From the NCBI GenBank assembly GCA_937914945.1, contig CALGJF010000023.1, positions 1 through 6,060 of the forward strand: a stretch of 6,060 bases of DNA, given 5' to 3'. The notes below the pieces were generated by a model. It did no database searches. It saw only the letters and a list, made by a program, of their open reading frames with translations, and was not told the origin of the DNA. Source of the DNA: an uncultured Bacteroidales bacterium. GTDB lineage: Bacteria; Bacteroidota; Bacteroidia; Bacteroidales; Bacteroidaceae. The translations under genes and the position numbers were made by a program. Within the stretch, counting starts at the first letter, position 1. Each line of letters opens with the position of its first letter. Positions 1-5,987 of the stretch are shown one piece after another.

Positions 1-62
1 TTCTGTCGGCACAGAAAGGAGGTAAAAACATCAATAAGATTGAGAGAATAGCCGACAAATAA
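1..62 (+). CDS. 3' end of an unidentified upstream gene (partial)
   Basis: From base 3 the plus strand reads 19 sense codons and then TAA at 60-62. The tail is lysine-rich and hydrophilic (LSAQKGGKNINKIERIADK), as expected for the C-terminus of a soluble protein. The start lies outside the window and the fragment is too short to assign a family. Another frame (from base 1) stays open to a TAG at 49-51, so the frame choice is an inference from composition. The following 328 bases carry no gene, so this gene is probably not co-transcribed tightly with the M23 gene downstream. Confidence 0.5.
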   Translation, partial: LSAQKGGKNINKIERIADK

Positions 63-102
63 CACCGAGGAGTTTAGAGCAAGCCCCCAACTTATGCTGT
101 TT

Positions 103-130
103 AGATCCCTCACTTCGTATCGGGATGACA
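103..130. repeat. REP-like dispersed intergenic repeat hairpin
   Basis: ATCCC (105-109) pairs with GGGAT (122-126) around a 12-base loop that contains TTCG. Read on the minus strand, it gives TGTCATCCCGATACGAAGTG followed by AGGGATCTAAA. This resembles a widespread family of small intergenic palindromes with the general form GTCATCCCGA...GAGGGATCT, seen in many bacterial genomes including Bacteroidales. Assignment to that family is from memory of the motif. Only one copy is present here, so repetition cannot be shown from this window. Confidence 0.5.
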
Positions 131-203
131 TTGGCAAAACATGATTCCTGAACTCTGTACTCTATTTTTATATTTCTCACATGTGTTCGCAGTGAACGTA
201 TAG

Positions 204-241
204 AACGTAAACATCGTAATAGCCCGACCGATGTTTATGTT
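204..241. promoter_or_regulatory. Strong 13-bp inverted repeat (operator, attenuator or weak terminator)
   Basis: The arm AACGTAAACATCG (204-216) pairs with CGATGTTTATGTT (229-241) over all 13 positions, with a single G-U pair at 207/238, around a 12-base loop (217-228). A run of Ts after the stem is lacking (GTTTGCTATGGG), so it is a poor intrinsic terminator. It lies about 140 bases past the upstream stop and 150 bases before the M23 start. Its right arm overlaps a TAnnTTTG-like element at 236-243. It could be a repressor-binding dyad, a structured leader or a terminator remnant; the sequence does not decide. Confidence 0.45.
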
Positions 242-243
242 TG
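236..243 (+). promoter_or_regulatory. Candidate distal -7 element for the M23 gene
   Basis: TATGTTTG matches the Bacteroidales -7 consensus TAnnTTTG exactly. No convincing TTTG lies at the expected -33 spacing upstream. If used, transcription would start near 250 and give a leader of about 140 bases that includes the dyad at 311-356. It overlaps the right arm of the 204-241 dyad. It is an alternative to the proximal element at 341-348. Confidence 0.25.
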
Positions 244-310
244 CTATGGGAATAGCTTATATTGCTTATCGACATGCTAAAAAAATATAATAAACGAGCA
301 ATATGTGCTG

Positions 311-356
311 CCTATGTGGGCTTTTTAGCATTTTATTCCTTATTTTTGCACATAGG
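311..356 (+). promoter_or_regulatory. 8-bp dyad with 30-base loop upstream of the M23 gene
   Basis: CCTATGTG (311-318) is the exact reverse complement of CACATAGG (349-356), separated by a T-rich 30-base loop. Imperfect pairing can be extended outward with bulges. The right arm ends 34 bases before the M23 ATG. It may be a leader hairpin if transcription starts upstream, or a protein-binding dyad if the promoter at 341-348 is used, because the right arm then lies at the transcription start. Confidence 0.3.
341..348 (+). promoter_or_regulatory. Candidate proximal -7 element for the M23 gene
   Basis: TATTTTTG fits the Bacteroidales -7 consensus TAnnTTTG. Transcription would start near 355 and leave a leader of about 36 bases, a normal length for this phylum. 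A clear -33 TTTG is not present at the usual distance (around 315-322 reads TGTGGGCT), which lowers confidence. The match also falls in a T-rich stretch, so chance occurrence is likely. Confidence 0.3.
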
Positions 357-390
357 GCGCATGTGAAAATAATAGCCCCAATCTGTTACT

Positions 391-1674
391 ATGAAGAATT
401 TTACTCTGTTTTTACCGATAGCATTATTTGCCACTATGGTATTGTGTGGCTGCTCGTTTTCCAAAAAGACGGAACAGCCGCTGTTTGCAACCGATACCAT
501 TCCGCAGCAACCACGGGTATTGAAATATGGTTTACCCATTGAACAGTATGATGTGAAGTATGATACATTACGCCCTCGTCAGACACTTGCCGATGTACTT
601 TTTTCATTCGGTTTCACCGCACAGCAGATACATGCTCTTGTGCAGTGCCCCGATACCGTGTTCGATGCACGCAGGATGCGCCCCGGGCAGGCATGTGCAT
701 TGCTGTGCGATAGGGATAGTGTGGGCACACCGCGCTATTTTGTATATGAAGAGAATATGAAGGAGTATGTGGTGTTTGATTTGCGCAATAACTACCTTGC
801 CACGCGCGGCTGCATACCGACAGAGTGGCGCGAGGCCGAGGTGGCGGGTGTCATAGAGTCGTCGTTGTGGGTGGCAATGCAAGAGAGTGGAGCTTCGCCA
901 CAGTTGGCGGTTTTGTTGTCGCATATTTTTGGATGGTCGGTCGATTTCTTCGGCATACAGAAGGGTGATGAGTTTCGTTTGATATATTCGCAGGAGTATG
1001 TGGAAGAGAAACCTTTGAATAATTTTCGTATAGAGGCTGCATCATTCCGTGCTTCGGATAGCACGGTGTATGCGATTCCTTTTGTGCAGGATGGAGAGGA
1101 ACTCTTTTACAATGCCGATGGTAACAGTCTCGAAGGTGCATTCTTGAAAGCCCCATTGGATTACTACCGTATATCGTCGCGCTTTTCCAACAGCCGTTTC
1201 CACCCTGTGCTCAAAAGATATCGTGCTCACCATGGTGTCGATTATGCAGCGCCCACAGGCACTCCCGTTTATGCAATTGGTAGTGGCAAGGTGATAGCAA
1301 AAGCCTATCAGGCAGGCGGTGGCGGTAATTATGTGAAGATACGTCATAACGGTACATACGTTACCACATACATGCACCTGTCGCGTTTTGCAAAGGGGTT
1401 GAAAGTGGGCGATGCGGTAAAGCAGAAACAGGTGATTGGTTATGTGGGCTCCACCGGAATATCCACGGGACCTCACCTCGATTTCCGCGTACACGAGAAT
1501 GGCAAGCCCATAAACCCGCTTACCATAAAATCGCAGCCTAAAAAGCCTATAAGCGAGGCGAACAAACCTGCCTTTAATATTGTGTGCGACTCGCTCGTGG
1601 GGCGATTGAAGGGTATAGGATTTACCTCCGTGCAGGCAGATTCCATTGTTGCTGCTGTGCGGAATATGCATTGA
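391..1674 (+). CDS. M23-family peptidoglycan DD-endopeptidase lipoprotein (MepM/Csd3-like)
   Basis: This 427-residue protein is a predicted zinc endopeptidase that cuts peptide crosslinks in the cell wall, acting in the periplasm. Residues 1-20 form a lipoprotein signal, with lipobox L18-C19-G20 and acylated Cys21. The next residues (SFSKK) lack the acidic surface-export signal, suggesting a periplasm-facing anchor. Residues about 50-125 look like an OapA/LysM-like region and 155-260 like the second Csd3 domain (GWSVDFFGIQKGDEFRLIY), as in E. coli MepM. The LytM catalytic domain spans about 262-380: HHGVD with zinc ligands H280 and D284, catalytic-type H329 in MHLS, and the last motif at 362-364. 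That motif is HLD rather than the usual HLH, so D364 replaces the third metal ligand. A helical extension of about 35 residues follows. The start is the first ATG after an in-frame stop at 373-375. Codon use is even throughout. The family assignment is firm; the exact bond cleaved is inferred. Confidence 0.93.
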   Translation: MKNFTLFLPIALFATMVLCGCSFSKKTEQPLFATDTIPQQPRVLKYGLPIEQYDVKYDTLRPRQTLADVLFSFGFTAQQIHALVQCPDTVFDARRMRPGQACALLCDRDSVGTPRYFVYEENMKEYVVFDLRNNYLATRGCIPTEWREAEVAGVIESSLWVAMQESGASPQLAVLLSHIFGWSVDFFGIQKGDEFRLIYSQEYVEEKPLNNFRIEAASFRASDSTVYAIPFVQDGEELFYNADGNSLEGAFLKAPLDYYRISSRFSNSRFHPVLKRYRAHHGVDYAAPTGTPVYAIGSGKVIAKAYQAGGGGNYVKIRHNGTYVTTYMHLSRFAKGLKVGDAVKQKQVIGYVGSTGISTGPHLDFRVHENGKPINPLTIKSQPKKPISEANKPAFNIVCDSLVGRLKGIGFTSVQADSIVAAVRNMH

Positions 1675-1714
1675 TAAGTGGTTTCATTAATAACATTTGT
1701 GAAACGCCTTTTCT

Positions 1715-2059
1715 ATGGTTCAGTTTATTGCTTTAAGTATCTTGTGGCCGGTTGCAGTTCTTTTTTTACTGCTGTGTGCAATGTGCCTTTATGCGGCAAG
1801 GGCCCGAAGGGGTCGCGCTGTGCCCGAGACGGAACGCAAAGTGCTGATAAACGCCACTGTAGCACCCTTTTCTTTATATGCCGATGTTGAGCAGTGCTTG
1901 GTTGCCATGGATATTCCCGAACAGGTTGTTGATGGTTGCATGGGCCTGCTTAAACAATATGTTGCGCAGGGTGGTGTGGAGCGCGTGGAGATAACCGAGT
2001 GCGCTTCCTCTATTTACATTACATTGTTGCCACAAAATATTGTTGTTAAGGTGAAGTAG
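1715..2059 (+). CDS. Hypothetical 114-residue single-pass membrane protein
   Basis: I do not recognise this family. Residues 5-27 (start IALSILWPVAVLFLLLCAMC) form one hydrophobic helix, followed directly by a basic cluster (RARRGR, 29-34). By the positive-inside rule, the C-terminal domain would lie in the cytoplasm. Residues 45-114 look like a small alpha/beta domain: a strand, a helix around VEQCLVAMDIPEQVVDGCMG, another amphipathic helix, then strands VERVEITE and SIYITLLPQNIVVKVK. It has no lipobox and no catalytic motif that I can identify. The start is the only in-frame candidate after a stop at 1700-1702. It begins 40 bases after the M23 stop with no terminator between, so co-transcription with the endopeptidase is likely and an envelope role is possible but unproven. 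A dyad follows the stop at 2065-2094. Confidence 0.75.
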   Translation: MVQFIALSILWPVAVLFLLLCAMCLYAARARRGRAVPETERKVLINATVAPFSLYADVEQCLVAMDIPEQVVDGCMGLLKQYVAQGGVERVEITECASSIYITLLPQNIVVKVK

Positions 2060-2064
2060 CTCTC

Positions 2065-2094
2065 TTTAACAACAATTAAGTGGTTATTGTTAAA
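2065..2094. promoter_or_regulatory. Inverted repeat overlapping the GH20 -33 region
   Basis: TTTAACAA (2065-2072) pairs exactly with TTGTTAAA (2087-2094). After one mismatch, AA (2074-2075) pairs with TT (2084-2085), and further G-U pairing is possible. The dyad begins six bases after the stop of the small membrane-protein gene. No T-tract follows on the plus strand, so it is a weak terminator at best. Its right arm contains the TTG that would serve as the -33 element for the GH20 promoter, making it a candidate operator. Confidence 0.4.
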
Positions 2095-2120
2095 AATATT
2101 CCCCGATATCATTATATTTG
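2087..2120 (+). promoter_or_regulatory. Probable promoter of the GH20 gene
   Basis: TATATTTG at 2113-2120 is an exact match to the Bacteroidales -7 consensus TAnnTTTG. TTG at 2087-2089 is the nearest -33 candidate; its 23-base spacer is longer than the roughly 20 bases usually seen. Transcription would begin near 2127 and give an AT-rich leader of about 30 bases with no Shine-Dalgarno sequence, which is typical for the phylum. This is the best promoter candidate in the window. Confidence 0.55.
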
Positions 2121-2158
2121 TATTCGGAACATAATATTAACTATCATAATAAAATTTT

Positions 2159-5100
2159 ATGAAAAAACTATTTGCTTTATTTACTCTATTGTGGGCTGCT
2201 ACCGCTGTATCTATGGCGGGAGTTCTTGTCACGGAGTATATGTCTGTAACAAAAGGCAGTCAGGTGAAATCTTCTGTTGAGGCCGATACCTACTATATCA
2301 TTTCGGGTATCGACCAGGCATCGAGGGAGTGCTATCTGTACGATAATGGTCGCCAGGTTAAGGGCAGCACCGCTTTCCCCACGGCCGACGAATCCACAGC
2401 GTCGCATTTGTGGACTCTCAAAAGCAGCGGCGACAATTGGGTTATTGTAAATGTGGGCACGGAGAAGGTTATGAACCTTGGTGGCAGCAATGGCAGTAGT
2501 ATTGCCATGTCCGACACGCAGCAGGAGAATGCAATTCATTTCGACTCCAACGGCTATATGACCATCCTTAATTCCAATGGTCAGGCGATAGATATGACGG
2601 CCAATGGCGCAAACCCCACCACATGGACGGGAACTGCTACACCTTCCGGCTCGCGCAGACTGAAAATGTATGCGGTGGAGAATATACAGACCTTGCAAAG
2701 CAAGTCGTTGAGCCTTATACCGGCTCCAAAGTCGGCAGTAGTGGGTGAGGGCGAGTTTGTGTTGCAGGATGGTTTTACCATCGCAGTGGGGCAGTTTGCC
2801 GATGCCGATGAGCAGAATATGATTCTTGCCGATGTGGCGCGTTTTATTACTACAATGAACAATGCAACAGGGCTGCGTTGCGAGGCTACAGCCGGCGTTG
2901 CCGATATTACAATATCGGAAAACAGCAACGTGGTACCCGAGGGCTATATATTGGATATTACATCCGAAGGGGTAAAGGTTGAGGCTTCTGCTGCCGACGG
3001 TGTATATTATGCGTTGCAGAGCATTATGCATCTGTTGCCGCCCAATGTTATTTTAGGCAAGCCGGGTGAAGAGGGTGCAACCTATGCACTGCCTGTTGCC
3101 CGTGTCGAGGATGAGCCGCGTTTTGGCTATCGTGGTTTTATGCTCGATGTAAGCCGCCACTTCTTTACCATAGAACAGGTGAAGAAGATGATAGACCTCA
3201 TGGCCATCTACAAGATGAATGTGTTCCATTGGCACTTGACCGACGACCAGGGCTGGCGTGCCGAGATAAAGCAATATCCTTTGCTCACAAGCAAGGGTGC
3301 AGAGCGTCGTAGCAGTTACGACACTCCCATAACAAAGGTTGAGGAGAATGGGCAGGTCTATTGGACAGGCGAGGGTGCGCAAACCAACCGCAAGTATGGC
3401 CCCTTCTACTATACACAGGAGGAGATGAAGGATGTTGTGCGATATGCTGCCGAGCGCCATATCGACGTGTTGCCCGAGGTTGATATGCCGGGCCATTTTG
3501 TGGCAGCGTTGGCTGCATATCCCCAATTCTCGTGCCACCCAAGCTATGCTCCCGAGGTGTGGATAAACGGTGGCATCAGTGCCGATGTGCTCAACGTGGC
3601 CAACCCCGAGGCTGTTGAGTTTGCTAAGAATATTATTACCGAGCTTTGCGCCATATTCCCTTATCCCTATTTTCACATAGGTGGCGACGAGTGCCCCACA
3701 AGCCAATGGGAAACGAACGCTTTGTGCCAAGAAAAATTGGCTCAATTGGGCAAAACAAGCTATCGCGCCCTGCAAACGGAATTCATACGCGAGATAAACG
3801 AGCACCTGAACTCCTTGGGAAAGAAAATGTTCTGCTGGAACGAGAGCATAACCGAAAGTGGTGCAGACCTTGATTTGATGAAGGCATCCGGTGCTACAAT
3901 CATGTGCTGGAATCCTTGCCAGAGTGGTGCCGCAAAGGCCGCCTCCATGGGCCTAAATGCCATAATAACGGAGTGGGGCAGCGGTTGTTATTACATAAAC
4001 CGCAGACAGAGCAGTGATTATGGTGAGCCAACTGCAGCAGGCTCGGGAGCCGATAATGTGGCCGCCACTTATAACTATGTGCCCGTGCCCGCAAACGTGT
4101 CGGCCGAGCATGCAAAACATTATATTGGCGTGCAGGGAACATTTTGGGCCGAACATGTGAGCAGCAACGAATATCTCGAGTATCTGGCATTGCCACGTTT
4201 CATGTGTATAGCCGAGGCAGGGTGGACACCGCAGGAACTCAAAAGCTGGCCCTCTTTTGTGCGACGCATGACATTGGATACCAAGATGCTCGACCTTGGC
4301 GGTTACATCTATGCCCGCCATTGGATGGACGATTATGTTCCCCGACAGGCTCCTGCAGGCGTAATAGCCGATGGAAGCGTTGTTACATTCACCAATAAGA
4401 GTGCCGACCGCGGTCAATGCCTTGCCGATGATAATGGTACGCTCAACGGCCAGGGCTCGGTTTGCACAGAGTGGACATTGGAGGCTGCCCCCACAGCGGG
4501 TATGTTCTATATACGAAGCAATGTAAGTGGCTTGTATCTATATGCAAGCAATGGTAATAGTGGCACAATGGTGTCATTGAGCACCTCAAAGACCATGTGG
4601 GCTTTCGATACCACCACAATCCCCGGGTATGTGGCAATGTGTTACAACGGCACATCGGGCTATGCGGTAAACAACAACGTGAGCAACACCACCAATGCGC
4701 GTCTCTTTGCACATGGAACAAGTAACGGTGCATCGTTTTGGGCTATGGAGGCTGCCGAGAACAACGAACTGCAAGAGGGTGAAACAGGTTTGCTTGAATA
4801 TAACTTCTATTATCGCGGAATAAGTGTAGGCCGAAAGGAGTTCAGATTGCAGGCCGGTAGCGCCTATCCATCATTTGAGGAATACATGCCTGCGGGGTAT
4901 GTTGCAGCGGGTGCCACACTGCCCGATGGCACCATACACCTGATTACCGAGACAATAGAGATTCCTGTGGCGCGAGTTCCCAAGGCCGGCAGTTACTATC
5001 GTTTTTATAACCCCGCCATAAACAGATATTTGAGTGCCGATGAAACATCGTACTACACCTATGGTGTCGAGGAACCTACACCGAATACAATATTCTACTA

Positions 5101-5935
5101 TTACAATGTGGGCGATGGTGAGCCCCAAATGCAGATGATGGCATACGATCGCGGCTTGTATATGAACGGTGCAACGCTTGCCGATGCTGGCATCATGGGC
5201 TCGGTGTTCTCTATTGAGCCAAGCATTTCCAATGCCGTGGATATGTATAATATTGTGAGCGATGGTTATGTGAAGATGTCGCAAGATGCCGATACTCCCA
5301 ATGCACTTGGCGATGCCTCGGCCGATAGCGAAAAATATGCATATGACTTCGGTTTCAGGCAGGTGAATTCACTCCCCGTGAGTATAGCAGCCGATGGGTG
5401 GGCAACCTTTGCCGCCCCCGTTCCTGTAACAGTACCGCAAGGCTGTGTGGCATATGTCGCTTCGGTAATAGACGATGCTGCAAAAGTTGTATATGTGGAT
5501 AGCATCGCTCCCGGTACTGCCATTGCTGCAAATTCAGGTATTCTGTTGCGCGGAACTCCTTCGTCTGTCGTTGAACTCCTAATATCAGAAAGTGGATACA
5601 AATACAATGCTAACTTGTTGTTGCCATCTGTGGCTGCAAACGTGCTCGATGCAGATGCCAAAGCCTACACATTGGTATGCGACGGTGATGCAGTGTCGTT
5701 CAAAAGAGTAGAGGGGCCCCGCTCCGTGGCACCAGCTCACAGTTGTTACCTCATAGGCAATGACGCTTCTGCCGAAACCCTCACCATTGTATTCCCGGGT
5801 AATGAGACCGGTATTGATGATATTGTGGTAGAGAACTCCAAGGCTGCTACCATATATAATGTTCACGGCCAGGTATTGCCTGCACCACAACGCGGCATAA
5901 ACATCATAAACGGCAAGAAAGTAGTTGTAAAATAA
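2159..5935 (+). CDS. Secreted multimodular GH20 beta-N-acetylhexosaminidase
   Basis: This 1258-residue exo-enzyme should remove terminal beta-linked GlcNAc or GalNAc by substrate-assisted catalysis. Residues 1-20 are a signal peptide (cleavage near SMA|G) without a lipobox. Residues 42-175 resemble a ricin-type beta-trefoil and 184-315 the GH20b domain. The catalytic barrel spans about 320-720. It has substrate Arg R325 (YRGFMLD), HWHLTDDQGWR (357-367), EVDMPGH (440-446), the catalytic pair D510-E511 in HIGGDE, W584, and W663/E665 in TFWAE. All key residues are intact. Residues 738-868 and about 940-1070 look like two more trefoil-like lectin modules, separated by a beta linker (878-938). Residues 1071-1215 match a beta domain common in Bacteroidales secreted proteins (LPVSIAADGWATFAAPVPV). 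Residues 1218-1258 form a T9SS-like tail (IYNVHGQVL...GINIINGKKVVVK). GH20 enzymes are commonly about 500-800 residues, so this one is large because of its added modules. The start is the first ATG after an in-frame stop at 2150-2152. No SusC/D genes adjoin it. The substrate (mucin, N-glycan or chitin-like) cannot be decided here. Confidence 0.96.
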   Translation: MKKLFALFTLLWAATAVSMAGVLVTEYMSVTKGSQVKSSVEADTYYIISGIDQASRECYLYDNGRQVKGSTAFPTADESTASHLWTLKSSGDNWVIVNVGTEKVMNLGGSNGSSIAMSDTQQENAIHFDSNGYMTILNSNGQAIDMTANGANPTTWTGTATPSGSRRLKMYAVENIQTLQSKSLSLIPAPKSAVVGEGEFVLQDGFTIAVGQFADADEQNMILADVARFITTMNNATGLRCEATAGVADITISENSNVVPEGYILDITSEGVKVEASAADGVYYALQSIMHLLPPNVILGKPGEEGATYALPVARVEDEPRFGYRGFMLDVSRHFFTIEQVKKMIDLMAIYKMNVFHWHLTDDQGWRAEIKQYPLLTSKGAERRSSYDTPITKVEENGQVYWTGEGAQTNRKYGPFYYTQEEMKDVVRYAAERHIDVLPEVDMPGHFVAALAAYPQFSCHPSYAPEVWINGGISADVLNVANPEAVEFAKNIITELCAIFPYPYFHIGGDECPTSQWETNALCQEKLAQLGKTSYRALQTEFIREINEHLNSLGKKMFCWNESITESGADLDLMKASGATIMCWNPCQSGAAKAASMGLNAIITEWGSGCYYINRRQSSDYGEPTAAGSGADNVAATYNYVPVPANVSAEHAKHYIGVQGTFWAEHVSSNEYLEYLALPRFMCIAEAGWTPQELKSWPSFVRRMTLDTKMLDLGGYIYARHWMDDYVPRQAPAGVIADGSVVTFTNKSADRGQCLADDNGTLNGQGSVCTEWTLEAAPTAGMFYIRSNVSGLYLYASNGNSGTMVSLSTSKTMWAFDTTTIPGYVAMCYNGTSGYAVNNNVSNTTNARLFAHGTSNGASFWAMEAAENNELQEGETGLLEYNFYYRGISVGRKEFRLQAGSAYPSFEEYMPAGYVAAGATLPDGTIHLITETIEIPVARVPKAGSYYRFYNPAINRYLSADETSYYTYGVEEPTPNTIFYYYNVGDGEPQMQMMAYDRGLYMNGATLADAGIMGSVFSIEPSISNAVDMYNIVSDGYVKMSQDADTPNALGDASADSEKYAYDFGFRQVNSLPVSIAADGWATFAAPVPVTVPQGCVAYVASVIDDAAKVVYVDSIAPGTAIAANSGILLRGTPSSVVELLISESGYKYNANLLLPSVAANVLDADAKAYTLVCDGDAVSFKRVEGPRSVAPAHSCYLIGNDASAETLTIVFPGNETGIDDIVVENSKAATIYNVHGQVLPAPQRGINIINGKKVVVK

Positions 5936-5954
5936 AAGTATTGTAATAAAACAT

Positions 5955-5987
5955 ATAAGGTCCGTATCCAAAAGATACGGACCTTAT
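5955..5987. terminator. Bidirectional intrinsic terminator
   Basis: ATAAGGTCCGTATC (5955-5968) pairs perfectly over 14 bases with GATACGGACCTTAT (5974-5987) around a five-base loop CAAAA. On the plus strand TGTTTTATT follows. On the minus strand the flank also reads TGTTTTATT after a two-base offset, so the structure can stop transcripts from both sides. It begins 20 bases after the GH20 stop. The stop codon of the convergent minus-strand gene lies inside its right arm. Confidence 0.9.

Larger units (their letters stand above)
63..390. other. Intergenic region with repeats and dyads, no gene
   Basis: These 328 bases hold no convincing coding sequence. The open frame from 303 to 542 mostly overlaps the M23 gene and has no family-like features. 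The region contains a REP-like hairpin (103-130), a 13-bp dyad (204-241), an 8-bp dyad with a long loop (311-356), an A-rich stretch around 279-294 and two TAnnTTTG-like promoter elements. I see no tRNA, rRNA or recognisable riboswitch fold. Confidence 0.7.

Noticed and set aside
13..24. Perfect Shine-Dalgarno-like AGAAAGGAGGTA
   Set aside because: No start codon follows at the right distance, the stretch reads as Gln-Lys-Gly-Gly-Lys codons of the upstream gene, and this phylum rarely uses such sites.
303..542. Plus-strand open frame of 79 codons before and inside the M23 gene
   Set aside because: It overlaps the M23 lipoprotein gene in another frame, and its residue composition shows no family features; the M23 frame clearly owns the region.
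1042..1671. 209-codon minus-strand open frame opposite the M23 catalytic domain
   Set aside because: It is antisense to a gene with intact catalytic motifs, and its Cys/His/Ile-rich product looks like a frame shadow.
1675..1714. Possible terminator or promoter between the M23 and small membrane-protein genes
   Set aside because: No stable hairpin with a T-tract is present, and ACATTTGT is only a partial -7 match, so the two genes are better read as one transcript.
2186..3031. 281-codon minus-strand open frame opposite the GH20 N-terminus
   Set aside because: It lies entirely antisense to the GH20 gene and has no recognisable domain; long shadow frames are expected opposite such a codon pattern.
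3053..3805. 250-codon minus-strand open frame opposite the GH20 catalytic domain
   Set aside because: The plus strand here encodes the conserved HWHLTDDQGWR and HIGGDE motifs, so the antisense frame is a by-product.
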